Assembly (NCBI GenBank): GCA_902615855.1
Contig: CACMQN010000004.1
Location: forward strand, 1-61,671
From: an uncultured Candidatus Actinomarina sp.
Lineage (GTDB): Bacteria; Actinomycetota; Acidimicrobiia; Actinomarinales; Actinomarinaceae
Length of the DNA stretch: 61,671 bases
Direction: 5' to 3'
The notes under the pieces are model-generated. The model did not search any database. It was not told where the DNA came from and worked only from the letters and a program-made list of their open reading frames with translations. This document shows positions 45,922-54,615 of this stretch, in pieces. Positions within the stretch are counted from its first letter, which is position 1; each line of letters begins with the position of its first letter. A program made the position numbers and the translations under genes.

Positions 45922-47492
45922 TGATCGATATTAATTCTGAAAAAATAAGTCAATATCAAAATATATTGACGGATGAAGCTATTAGTTTTCTAGAAAAAGT
46001 CTGTTCAACTTTTGAGAATACCCGTCAAGAAATTTTAAAAAATAGGGTAAAAATGCAAAATGATATTTCATCTGGCAAAAGACTTTCTTTTCCAAAAGAC
46101 AAAAAAATAAGAGAAGACAATTGGAAGGTTACAGCACCCCCAGCAGATGTGGCAAATAGAAATGTAGAAATTACGGGACCAGTGGATAGAAAAATGATTA
46201 TAAATGCATTGAATTCTGGGGCTGATGTATTCATGGCGGATTTTGAAGATTCAACTTCCCCTACATGGAACAATATTATGGATGGCCAAGTCAATTTACT
46301 TGATGCTAATCTTAGAGACCTTGAATTTGTGGATCCAAAAAATGAGAAAACATACTCTTTAAACCCAGAAAGTAACACAAGTCTCTTTGTTAGGCCAAGA
46401 GGCCTACACCTTGATGACAAAAATGTATTACTAAATGGCGCCCCTGTATCAGGAGCATTTTTAGATTTTGCTTTATATACATTTCATAATGCAAAATTGA
46501 GATTAGATAACGGGATAGGTACATATTTTTACATACCAAAGCTTGAAAATAGTTCAGAGTCACAACTTTGGGCTGATATCTTTTCTTTTTCTGAAGATGA
46601 ACTGAGTTTGCCTAGAGGAACTTTGCGGGCAACTGTACTCTTAGAGACAATATCAGCATCTTTTGAAATTGAGGAGATGCTTTACTCATTAAAAGAGCAT
46701 TCTCTAGGAATGAATGCAGGCCGATGGGATTATATTTTTAGCGCTATCAAAAAACATAGAGACTTACCAGAAATTAATTTTCCAGATAGATCACAAATTA
46801 CCATGACTGTTCCATTTATGAAAGCATACACTGAGTTGCTTGTACAGAGTTGTCACAAACGAGGTGCTCATGCAATAGGAGGTATGTCTGCGTTTATACC
46901 AAATAGAAGAGATCCTGAAATTACAGAAAAGGCTATAGATCAAGTGAAAAAAGATAAAGAACGTGAAGTAGCTATGGGTTTTGATGGCTCTTGGGTGGCA
47001 CATCCAGATTTAGTACAAGTATGTAAAGATGTATTCAAAGATTCTTTAGGTGCTAAGGAAAACCAAATTGATTTTATACCCAATGAACCAGTTATATCTG
47101 AGGACATGCTGCAAGATTTTAATATCCCTGGAGCAACAATTACCGAAGAAGGTATTAGAACTAATATACGTGTTGGTATCTTGTATGTTCAATCATGGCT
47201 TTTGGGACAGGGAGCCGCTGCATTATTTAATCTAATGGAGGATGCTGCAACAGCTGAAATATCTAGATCTCAATTATGGCAGTGGCTTAAGAATGAAGCA
47301 AAAACAGACGTAAACAAAAGTATTGATAAAAGTTTTGTAACCGAGCTAATCGAAGATGAAGTAAATAAAATAAAAGAAATTCAAGAAAATTCAGAAATGC
47401 TAAGTGAAGCGGTAACATTATTCAGCGATTTAATTTTTGATGAAGATTTTGAAGAATTTTTAACATTACCAGCTTATAATTTGATAGATTAG
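45921..47492 (+). CDS. aceB: Malate synthase A
   Basis: Condenses glyoxylate with acetyl-CoA to malate, completing the glyoxylate shunt. The 523-aa product is the A-type enzyme: VTAPPADVANRNVEITGPVDRKMIINALNSG region, FMADFEDSTSPTWNN, FVRPRGLHLDDK, GMNAGRWDYIFS and AHAIGGMSAFIPNRRD. Length fits isoform A rather than the longer G form. Start and stop of adjacent genes overlap in TAATG. Confidence 0.96.
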   Translation: MIDINSEKISQYQNILTDEAISFLEKVCSTFENTRQEILKNRVKMQNDISSGKRLSFPKDKKIREDNWKVTAPPADVANRNVEITGPVDRKMIINALNSGADVFMADFEDSTSPTWNNIMDGQVNLLDANLRDLEFVDPKNEKTYSLNPESNTSLFVRPRGLHLDDKNVLLNGAPVSGAFLDFALYTFHNAKLRLDNGIGTYFYIPKLENSSESQLWADIFSFSEDELSLPRGTLRATVLLETISASFEIEEMLYSLKEHSLGMNAGRWDYIFSAIKKHRDLPEINFPDRSQITMTVPFMKAYTELLVQSCHKRGAHAIGGMSAFIPNRRDPEITEKAIDQVKKDKEREVAMGFDGSWVAHPDLVQVCKDVFKDSLGAKENQIDFIPNEPVISEDMLQDFNIPGATITEEGIRTNIRVGILYVQSWLLGQGAAALFNLMEDAATAEISRSQLWQWLKNEAKTDVNKSIDKSFVTELIEDEVNKIKEIQENSEMLSEAVTLFSDLIFDEDFEEFLTLPAYNLID

Positions 47493-47495
47493 ACT

Positions 47496-48344
47496 ATGTC
47501 ATTTTTTAAAGATAAAACAATAATTATGAGTGGAGGGTCAAGAGGTGTTGGCCTTGAAATAGCAAAAGCACTTGGTAAAGATGGAGCAAACATTGCTATA
47601 CTCGCAAAAACAACTGAGCCTCATCCTACGCTTCCAGGAACAATTTATACAGCCGCAGAAGAGATTGAGTCAGTTGGTGGGAGCGCTTTGCCTATCGTTT
47701 GTGATATAAGATTTGAAGAACAAGTAGAAAGCGCCGTCAATGAAGCTGTTGAAAAGTTTGGTGGAATAGATATTTGTGTAAATAATGCAAGTGCCATTCA
47801 TCTTACTGATACAGTAAATACTCCAATGAAAAGATATGACTTAATGCATGGAATTAATGTAAGAGGGACATTCTTGTTAAGTCAAAAAACAATTCCTCAT
47901 TTAAAAAATGGAAAAAACCCACACATCCTTACACTTTCCCCGCCTTTGAATTTTGATAGAAAATGGTTTGGAATGACATTAGCTTACACAACTGCAAAAT
48001 ACGGTATGACATTGATAGCTCATGGATTAGCAGAAGAACTTGGTAAATTTGGAATCGCATCAAATTGTCTATGGCCAAGAACTTCATTAGATACAGCTGC
48101 TGTAAGGAATGTAATTGGGGCAGAACTTGTGAAAGGATCAAGAAAACCTTCTATATATGCTGATGCTGCATACGCCGTCTTAAAGAGAGATTCATCATCA
48201 TGCACCGGAAACTTCTTTTTAGACCAAGATGTTCTTGAAGAAGAAGGTATCACAGATTTTGATCAATATGCAGTAGATCCAGACGCAACTTTAGTTTCAG
48301 ATTTTTTTGTTGATGATAATCCTGAAGACTGGCTACAAGCTTAA
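47496..48344 (+). CDS. Short-chain dehydrogenase/reductase, HSDL2-like
   Basis: A 282-aa NAD(P)-dependent oxidoreductase. The Rossmann motif MSGGSRGVGLEIAKALG, NNASAI and the catalytic YTTAK (Tyr and Lys in AYTTAKYGMT) are present. TTEPHPTLPGTIYTAAEEIE and the C-terminal half match the HSDL2-type SDR group linked to fatty-acid or short-chain hydroxyacyl metabolism. It follows aceB by 3 nt and probably belongs to the same operon, consistent with acetyl-CoA or fatty-acid use. The actual substrate is unknown. Confidence 0.85.
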   Translation: MSFFKDKTIIMSGGSRGVGLEIAKALGKDGANIAILAKTTEPHPTLPGTIYTAAEEIESVGGSALPIVCDIRFEEQVESAVNEAVEKFGGIDICVNNASAIHLTDTVNTPMKRYDLMHGINVRGTFLLSQKTIPHLKNGKNPHILTLSPPLNFDRKWFGMTLAYTTAKYGMTLIAHGLAEELGKFGIASNCLWPRTSLDTAAVRNVIGAELVKGSRKPSIYADAAYAVLKRDSSSCTGNFFLDQDVLEEEGITDFDQYAVDPDATLVSDFFVDDNPEDWLQA

Positions 48345-48424
48345 TCACAACAAAAGTCTATTAATTCTTTCATCCTTTAAATTCAGTGAGTGAAAAAGTT
48401 ATTTATTTTAATAATCGAAAACTT

Positions 48425-48457
48425 AGACAAATTACCGTTTGTAATAGTAATTTGTCT
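48425..48457. terminator. AT-rich 11-bp hairpin between convergent genes
   Basis: AGACAAATTAC (48425-48435) and GTAATTTGTCT (48447-48457) are perfect inverted copies around an 11-nt loop, and an inner alternative ATTAC/GTAAT (48431-48435 with 48441-48445) competes. It lies in the 128-nt gap between the convergent SDR and DsrE genes, the expected place for a bidirectional terminator. No long T-tract follows on either strand. Confidence 0.5.
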
Positions 48458-48472
48458 TAAGTAATTCTTAGG

Positions 48473-48838
48473 TTAAAGTGAAATGACCTGATCGGGCATA
48501 TTACCTGATAATGCACTATAGAGATCTGGGAAACAACCAACTGCTACTCCATCAACTGTACCTTCAGGTGAATAGCCACCATCGCTGTTTTCAGAAGCCA
48601 AACCTCTTTGATTTGCACATTGGTCACACATCATTAAGAGCATGCCTTTTTCTGAAGCAATTTTTGCAAGTCTTTCACCTTTAGGGTTTCCTTTTTGAAG
48701 AAGCATCGTATTATCATCAAAAAAGAAAATTCCTACAACATCAACACCGTGACTATCACTTTCAAGTTGAGGAAGTATCATTTCTCCAACTTTATAATTT
48801 GCAGCATTAGGTGTATTTAAAACATAGGCTACTTTCAT
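48473..48838 (-). CDS. DsrE/DsrF-like family protein with CxxC
   Basis: A 121-aa protein with the DsrE fold (MKVAYVLNTPNAANYKVGEMILP; VDVVGIFFFDDNTMLL) and a CDQC motif in MLLMMCDQCANQRGLA, then a final Cys in VAVGCFPDLYSAL. DsrE-type proteins carry or transfer persulfide sulfur. DsrE-like proteins are also a known selenoprotein family in marine metagenomes, but here every redox position is Cys and no in-frame UGA is seen. An AGAAAGG ribosome-binding site precedes the ATG. The exact sulfur pathway is unknown. Confidence 0.8.
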   Translation of the reverse strand: MKVAYVLNTPNAANYKVGEMILPQLESDSHGVDVVGIFFFDDNTMLLQKGNPKGERLAKIASEKGMLLMMCDQCANQRGLASENSDGGYSPEGTVDGVAVGCFPDLYSALSGNMPDQVISL

Positions 48839-48887
48839 TTGTACCTTTCTAATTTATTTTCCAAATACAGAGTATTCAGATATTGGA

Positions 48888-49295
48888 CTAACTCAAACTT
48901 AAAAGATAAAGAGTTCGGCTGTTAACTTCTGATATTTCTTCAAGAATATTTTCAATATCATCAAACTTGTTTGTCTCATTTAATTCAGATACAAATCCTG
49001 AAATTGTAGTTACCTGTTCTTTAAACTCAACAATTTTATTTTTAGTTTCTTCTTTTGAAAAATAGTTTTCAATTGAGTAAGGACCTTCACTAAATCTCAG
49101 TCTGGTATTTTGATTTCCCTGCCATGACTCGACAAGCTTATCATTTAACTGAGTAAGAGTTTCATAGTATTCGCCCAATGCTTCATGTTCTGAATAAGAC
49201 TGAGTTTGCCAATGATAAACTTGGATATTGTTTAAAAAACTCATTGTATTTGATACAAATTCATCAATTTTTGCATTTAATGTTTTTACGTTCAT
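48888..49295 (-). CDS. Small ferritin-like four-helix protein (DUF5856-like)
   Basis: A 135-aa all-helical protein. The first half (NNIQVYHWQTQSYSEHEALGEYYETLTQLNDKLVESWQG) carries His and Glu spaced as in Dps- or ferritin-like helices. The family resembles DUF5856, also seen in phages and large viruses. The second half is a coiled helix pair. A complete set of diiron ligands is not evident by eye, so a structural or DNA-protection role cannot be distinguished. It is upstream of dsrE-like on the same strand, 49 nt away. Confidence 0.65.
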   Translation of the reverse strand: MNVKTLNAKIDEFVSNTMSFLNNIQVYHWQTQSYSEHEALGEYYETLTQLNDKLVESWQGNQNTRLRFSEGPYSIENYFSKEETKNKIVEFKEQVTTISGFVSELNETNKFDDIENILEEISEVNSRTLYLLSLS

Positions 49296-49343
49296 AATAA
49301 ATATTTAAACAAAATTCGGCTTATATGATAAATTTTTAAAGCA

Positions 49344-49349
49344 TAGAAT
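49344..49349 (+). promoter_or_regulatory. Putative -10 box, leaderless start of PfkB-type kinase
   Basis: TAGAAT ends 7 nt before the ATG at 49357, placing the transcription start within 1 nt of the start codon. No ribosome-binding site is present. Confidence 0.45.
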
Positions 49350-49356
49350 AGTAACT

Positions 49357-50202
49357 ATGTCTTTTAATAATATATTGAGTTTTGGCACTCTGAATCCTGA
49401 TTTTATATATTTCATCGATGAACTCCCAAATTTAGGTGGAGACATAAGGAGTAGTAAATATCTAATCAGAGCAGGAGGTACAGCAACTAATTGTGCTGAA
49501 AATATAGCCAACTGGGGTCTTAATGTTGGGGTCGCAGGAAATAGTATAGGAAGTGATGAATTCGGTAAATATATGATCAAACATTTTGAAAATTCAAACA
49601 TAAACTACGAAAATATAATTTTTGAAAATCACGATACCCCAACTTGTTCGATTTATGTAGATAAAAATGGTGAAAGGACAATAATTTCCTCGGGTTATAA
49701 CTTTTGTAAGTGGAATAATTTGAAAGAAGTTAAAAACTTTGACTCATTGATAGTAGATAGGTATTCTATTCCGTTTATAAAACAAGATTTAGAAAGTATA
49801 AGCCATGATGTGTTTATTACACAGGCAGGCTATCAAGAAGAAATTACTTACAGAATTAATTTTTTAGTTGTAAGTAAAGATGAAATTGATGTGATTGAAG
49901 CAAACAGATTAATAAATGAAGAATACGTTGATTGGATTCTTTTAACATCATCAAATCTTCCTGCAAGGTTGATTAGTAAAGATGGTGTTTTAGAAATTAC
50001 ACCTCCAGATTTCAAAACTATAAATTCAACTGGAGCTGGAGATGCAACAGCTGCATACATTGGTGCATTTGGTGTAGAAAACTTAATTGAGAATGTTAAA
50101 GGTGCGTGTGCATCTGGAGCAATTGTTGCTGGAACTAATGAACTTCCCACTATGGAGAAAATAAAGGAAGTCTCAGAATTAATTGAAATAAAACCGCGCT
50201 GA
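49357..50202 (+). CDS. PfkB-family carbohydrate/nucleoside kinase
   Basis: A 281-aa ribokinase-fold enzyme. The N-terminal AGGTATNCAENIANWGLNVGVAGNSIGSDEFG is the PfkB signature 1, and NSTGAGDATAAYIGAFG contains the anion hole and catalytic Asp of signature 2. Substrate candidates are a sugar or nucleoside such as ribose or adenosine; sequence alone does not decide. It is divergent from the ferritin-like gene and lies 39 nt ahead of the acyl-CoA dehydrogenase. Confidence 0.88.
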   Translation: MSFNNILSFGTLNPDFIYFIDELPNLGGDIRSSKYLIRAGGTATNCAENIANWGLNVGVAGNSIGSDEFGKYMIKHFENSNINYENIIFENHDTPTCSIYVDKNGERTIISSGYNFCKWNNLKEVKNFDSLIVDRYSIPFIKQDLESISHDVFITQAGYQEEITYRINFLVVSKDEIDVIEANRLINEEYVDWILLTSSNLPARLISKDGVLEITPPDFKTINSTGAGDATAAYIGAFGVENLIENVKGACASGAIVAGTNELPTMEKIKEVSELIEIKPR

Positions 50203-50241
50203 GAATTTTATAATTTTGATACTTTACGTTTAAAATAGAAT

Positions 50242-52032
50242 ATGGCTGTCGCATACAAGGCCCCAATTAAAGATATAGTGTTTGGATACGAAGTAGTAGA
50301 CACTTATGACGTTATTGGTAAAATACCAGCATTTAGTGACTTCACTGAAGATATTGTCATTCCAACTATGGAAGAATGTGCAAAATTTGCAGAAGAAGTT
50401 TTGGCACCAATAAATGCAATTGGTGACCAACAAGGGGCGACTATTGATAATGGAAAAGTATCGATGCCACCTGAATTTGTCGACGCTTATAAAAGATTTG
50501 CAGAAGCTGGGTGGGCTTCAATTTCGTTACCATCAGAAATTGGTGGAGGAGGAATGCCAATTGCACTCTCTGGAGGAACTCTTGAAATTTTAAGTAGTGC
50601 AAATCTCGCTTTTGGACTAGCACCAGGTTTAAGTGCCGGAGCAATTTCAGCAATTAATTTTCATGGAAGTGAAGAACAAAAAGAAAAGTTTTTACCTAAA
50701 TTAGTTTCAGGTGAGTGGACAGGGACTATGAACCTTAGCGAGCCACAATCAGGATCTGATCTTGGAACAATCACTACAAAAGCAGAGCCTCAAGATGATG
50801 GAACTTATAAAATAACTGGAACAAAAGTTTGGATTACTTTTGGAGAACATGATATGACTGACAACATCATTCATTTAGTTCTTGCAAAAGTACCTGGTTC
50901 ACCTGAAGGAACAAAAGGTATTTCTATGTTTATAGTTCCAAAAATGATGGTCAATGAAGATGGCTCTTCTGGAGAAAGCAACAATGTCACATGTATCTCT
51001 ATCGAGGAAAAATTAGGTATTCACGCAAGTCCAACATGTGTTATGGAATATAACGAGTCAGTTGGCTATTTAGTTGGAGAGGAAAACAGAGGCCTTAACT
51101 ACATGTTCACAATGATGAATGAGGCAAGAGTATGGGTAGGTGGACAAGGTCTTGCTTGCGCATCAGGATCTCTTCAGGGTGCTGCCCAATATGCCAGGGA
51201 TAGAGTCCAAGGTCGCCCTGTTGGAATGTCAAAAGAGGATGCTAAAAATTCAACAATTATTGATCATGCAGATGTTAGAAGAATGCTTATGACAATTAAA
51301 TCATACGTTGATGCAATGAGATATATGATGTATGACAATCAATTAATGCTGGATGTAGAATACTTTGCAGAAGATGAGGAAATGAAGGCTTTTGGTGAGG
51401 AAAGATGTGGAATCTTGACTCCAATTACTAAAGCATGGATATCAGATTTAGGAGTTGAGCTTTCTTCTATGGCTATACAAGTTTATGGTGGAATGGGTTA
51501 TGTCGAAGAGACTGGAGTGGCTCAATATCTGAGGGATTCAAGAATTGCACCAATTTATGAGGGAACAAATGGAATTCAAGCCTTAGATTTAATGTTTAGA
51601 AAACTCCCATTAGACAATGGTCAAGCAATGCAAAGATTATTGGGTGATGTAAATGAACTTATCGAGGAAATGAAGAAAGATGATGAAGTAATTGTATCTA
51701 TGGCAGAAAAGCTTGAAAAAGAAGTCTCTACATTATCCGAGGTTACATTATGGCTTGGTGGAAGAATGTTAGAAGGAGAACTTGTTGATGCAAGTGCTGC
51801 TGCTACACCTTATTTGAAAATGTTTGGACAAGTTCTTGGTGGATACTATATGGGTAAAGCTGCTATTTTGGCAAACAAAAAATTTAAAGAAACTAATGAT
51901 GAGTTTTATACCGATAAATTAACCCTTTCAAAATTTTACATGGAACAACTGCTTCCATTGACATCTGGTTATGCTTCAGCTGTTACAGCAGGTAAAGATG
52001 ATCTTTATGCCATGAAGGCTGATAATTTCTAA
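50242..52032 (+). CDS. Long-form acyl-CoA dehydrogenase
   Basis: FAD-dependent first step of beta-oxidation. The 596-aa product has the extra N-terminal region (YKAPIKDIVFGYEVVDTYDV), the core motifs GTMNLSEPQSGSDLGTI, VYGGMGYVEETGVAQYLRDSRIAPIYEGTNGIQALDLMFRKL, and an extended C-terminal helical domain, as in the 590-600 aa ACAD group of many bacteria. The electron acceptor would be ETF, not encoded here. A TAAAAT box ends 5 nt before the ATG, suggesting a leaderless message. Confidence 0.94.
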   Translation: MAVAYKAPIKDIVFGYEVVDTYDVIGKIPAFSDFTEDIVIPTMEECAKFAEEVLAPINAIGDQQGATIDNGKVSMPPEFVDAYKRFAEAGWASISLPSEIGGGGMPIALSGGTLEILSSANLAFGLAPGLSAGAISAINFHGSEEQKEKFLPKLVSGEWTGTMNLSEPQSGSDLGTITTKAEPQDDGTYKITGTKVWITFGEHDMTDNIIHLVLAKVPGSPEGTKGISMFIVPKMMVNEDGSSGESNNVTCISIEEKLGIHASPTCVMEYNESVGYLVGEENRGLNYMFTMMNEARVWVGGQGLACASGSLQGAAQYARDRVQGRPVGMSKEDAKNSTIIDHADVRRMLMTIKSYVDAMRYMMYDNQLMLDVEYFAEDEEMKAFGEERCGILTPITKAWISDLGVELSSMAIQVYGGMGYVEETGVAQYLRDSRIAPIYEGTNGIQALDLMFRKLPLDNGQAMQRLLGDVNELIEEMKKDDEVIVSMAEKLEKEVSTLSEVTLWLGGRMLEGELVDASAAATPYLKMFGQVLGGYYMGKAAILANKKFKETNDEFYTDKLTLSKFYMEQLLPLTSGYASAVTAGKDDLYAMKADNF

Positions 52033-52425
52033 TTGATTGAATCTTTAAAGAATAAAAGTAACTCTATTGCTCTGATTGGATCATCAAATGATCCCAGAAA
52101 ATATGGAAATAAAATTTTATTAGATTTAACAAAAAAGGGATACACTGTTTATCCGGTTAACAAGAAAGAAAAAGAAATTGAAGGACTTAAAGCATATAAA
52201 AATATAGAAATGCTTGAAGAAATCCCCTCGATAATCAATTTTGTAATACCTCCAGATGAAGGATTAGTTGTTACAAGAGATCTGGTTGATAAGGGGTATG
52301 ACAATTTTTGGTACCAACCAGGTGCAGAAAGTGATGAAATCTCAGAATTCTTAAAAATTAACAAAAAAAATTATATAGATGACAAATGCATTATGGTTGT
52401 AACAAGATTATCTTCTAATAATTAA
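52033..52425 (+). CDS. CoA-binding Rossmann domain protein (YccU-like)
   Basis: A 130-aa single-domain protein with the CoA_binding fold: IALIGSSNDPRKYGNKILLDLTKKGYTVYPVNKKEKEIEG, then FVIPPDEGLVVTRDLVDKGYDNFWYQPGAES. The start is TTG, immediately after the acyl-CoA dehydrogenase stop, so translation is coupled. Roles of this family are poorly known. The end overlaps the convergent rmuC by 4 nt. Confidence 0.8.
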   Translation: MIESLKNKSNSIALIGSSNDPRKYGNKILLDLTKKGYTVYPVNKKEKEIEGLKAYKNIEMLEEIPSIINFVIPPDEGLVVTRDLVDKGYDNFWYQPGAESDEISEFLKINKKNYIDDKCIMVVTRLSSNN

Positions 52426-53447
52426 TCTTCAAGTTGTTTATTTACCTGATCAAGTTCTTCAAATGATTTTTCAAGTTTATTGACTCTTGTAGTCTTTAAA
52501 GATTCAAACGATTGAACAGTTTGATCTAATCTCTTTGTTACATCATCAAATGAATCAATAAATTTCCTAATTTCATTTTTTATTTTTTCATGAGTAGCAA
52601 GAATATTCTTAGTATCTGTTTGTAAACTAAATAATTTCATTGAATGTCTTATTGTTTCAAGATAGGCCATTAGTGTTTGTGGGCTTACTAATATAACTTT
52701 CCTTGAAAAAGCATATTCAATAACTGGTGTTTTTGAAGAACCAATAACTGAAGTAAGAAGAAAGTGATATAAATTCTCAAGTGGAATATACATTAAAACA
52801 AAGTCTACGGTATCTTCATCAGGAGCAATGTAGCCCTCCCTCGAAGCAGTATCATCTATTTTTGTTTTAATTGCTTTATCTAAAAATTCTTTAGTTTTGG
52901 CCTTAATAGAATCTGTAATTTCTCGTCTTGCTATTTCATCTAAAGTTTCATCTTCTAAATCTCTATTAAGTTTTGAAATTTCCATATATATCGTAAGCGG
53001 GAATTTTGAATCCATATTGATCGATTTATCATCTGGAAGGTAAAAAGTAAAGTCAGGTTTTGTACCACTCTTCATTATTTTTTGAGTTTCATAATGGATT
53101 CCTTCTTTATAATCCATAATTCCTAGAAGATCTTCAACTTGAAACTCAGCCCACTGACCCCTACTTTGATTATTGTTTAATACTGATATTAAATTTCGAG
53201 TTTGTTGATCTACTCCTGATATAGAACTTTTTATTTCACCAGTTTTTTCAAGAAATTCTTTTACAGTTTGATCTGATTTGTTTAATAATTTATAAATTTG
53301 AGATTCTTCATTTTCAATAATTTCACTAACAATTCCTTTAATCAAATATTCGTCCTTATTTTGTTCTTCAGAATTATCTTTTTTTGTAACAAAATATAAA
53401 ATTGCGATTAAAAGTGCTGAAATTATCCCTAAAAATAAAATTTCCAT
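52422..53447 (-). CDS. rmuC: RmuC-family DNA recombination-limiting protein
   Basis: Membrane-anchored coiled-coil protein with a PD-(D/E)XK-like core thought to limit inversion at short repeats. The start was set at the ATG at 53447 (MEILFLGIISALLIAILYFV), which puts the single membrane helix at the N-terminus; the longer frame to 53564 would run through the end of the GT4 gene. Core features are RGQWAEFQVEDLLG, DFTFYLPDDKSINMDSKFPL and a C-terminal coiled coil. 341 aa is normal. Confidence 0.9.
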   Translation of the reverse strand: MEILFLGIISALLIAILYFVTKKDNSEEQNKDEYLIKGIVSEIIENEESQIYKLLNKSDQTVKEFLEKTGEIKSSISGVDQQTRNLISVLNNNQSRGQWAEFQVEDLLGIMDYKEGIHYETQKIMKSGTKPDFTFYLPDDKSINMDSKFPLTIYMEISKLNRDLEDETLDEIARREITDSIKAKTKEFLDKAIKTKIDDTASREGYIAPDEDTVDFVLMYIPLENLYHFLLTSVIGSSKTPVIEYAFSRKVILVSPQTLMAYLETIRHSMKLFSLQTDTKNILATHEKIKNEIRKFIDSFDDVTKRLDQTVQSFESLKTTRVNKLEKSFEELDQVNKQLED

Positions 53448-53484
53448 GTTACAAGAATAGCAAGTTGCGTGGACAGTTTTGAAA

Positions 53485-54615
53485 TTAAACCGTATCAAAA
53501 AGTTTTTTGAAGCTAAATTTAAAATTATCTTCAGAATAATTAGATAAAATAAATCCCTTTGCATTCTTAGCTACTAAAGATGCCTCATCATAATTATTTT
53601 TTATATATTCAATCTTTAAGGAGAGGCTATCAAGATTATTACTTTCAAATACATATCCTGTTTGACCATCTATAACAATATCACTCATGCCTGGAGCATC
53701 TGTAACAAGTACTGGACACATTGCTACTTGTGATTCGAATATTACCCGTGCAAGCCCCTCTGATATTGAAGGTAGAATCATTAAATTTGAAGTTGAATAA
53801 TAATCTTTAACACTTTCCCTATCAACAGGCCCTAACAATGAAACTTGATTTTGAAGGTCTGATTTATCTATTAAGTCTTTGAGCTCTTTAAAATATTTTT
53901 CATTAGGAGCGGGTCCAACAATTGATAAGTGATAACTTTTGTCATTGATTCTTTGAATTGCCTCAATAATCATATGAGGTTTTTTTCTATCTGTCACACT
54001 TCCAATAAATAGAATATTAAATTTGTCTTTAGAAAGTGGCTTAGGTTCAATGTTTTGAAAATCCTTAAAATCAATCCAAGCAGGAAACCTTACAACACTT
54101 TTTGAAGAATCTATATCTAAAACTTGTTGTTCAGTCGAAGATGAAACTGCTCTTATAATATTTGATTTAGCAATAGAGTATTTTGCCATTATGTAAAATA
54201 GTTTTTTGTACAACCTTGGTAAAACTAAATTTTTCTCTAAACTCAAGGTCTCGATGAAATCACCATGAGTTTCAACAACTATTTTTACTCCAGCTCTTCT
54301 TACCTTTAAAAATAGAATTGAAAAAAAAGAGGATACTGGATCTTGAAAACATACAATATCTATATTTTCCTTTTTAATAATTTTGTGGGTGGTAGAGATT
54401 GAAATTTGAATAATTCTAAAATAATTTATTAAACGATTTTTTATTTTCTTATTTAAGTAGAAGTTTCCATACGTCTCGTTTAAAAAAGTTTTACTGTTTG
54501 CAAAAGCCAGAACAGAAACATTACAAACTTCACTTAATGTAATGAACTTTTTTTTTAAGTTTTCAGTTAAAGGAAGTTGATATGTAGTGGGTGCAATAAA
54601 TAGAACATTTTTCAT
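53485..54615 (-). CDS. GT4-family glycosyltransferase
   Basis: A 376-aa GT-B glycosyltransferase. The donor-binding half carries ILFIGSVTDRKKPHMIIEAI, LLGPVDRESVKDYYSTSNLMILPSISEGLARVIFESQ with the conserved acidic pair, and APGMSDIVIDGQTGYVF. The acceptor is unknown; an envelope polysaccharide or glycolipid is likely. Its ATG overlaps the alpha/beta-hydrolase stop (ATGA). Confidence 0.88.
   Translation of the reverse strand: MKNVLFIAPTTYQLPLTENLKKKFITLSEVCNVSVLAFANSKTFLNETYGNFYLNKKIKNRLINYFRIIQISISTTHKIIKKENIDIVCFQDPVSSFFSILFLKVRRAGVKIVVETHGDFIETLSLEKNLVLPRLYKKLFYIMAKYSIAKSNIIRAVSSSTEQQVLDIDSSKSVVRFPAWIDFKDFQNIEPKPLSKDKFNILFIGSVTDRKKPHMIIEAIQRINDKSYHLSIVGPAPNEKYFKELKDLIDKSDLQNQVSLLGPVDRESVKDYYSTSNLMILPSISEGLARVIFESQVAMCPVLVTDAPGMSDIVIDGQTGYVFESNNLDSLSLKIEYIKNNYDEASLVAKNAKGFILSNYSEDNFKFSFKKLFDTV

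Noticed and set aside
53448-53564. Longer N-terminus for RmuC
   Set aside because: It runs through the end of the GT4 gene and would put the membrane helix 40 residues inside; the ATG at 53447 fits the family.
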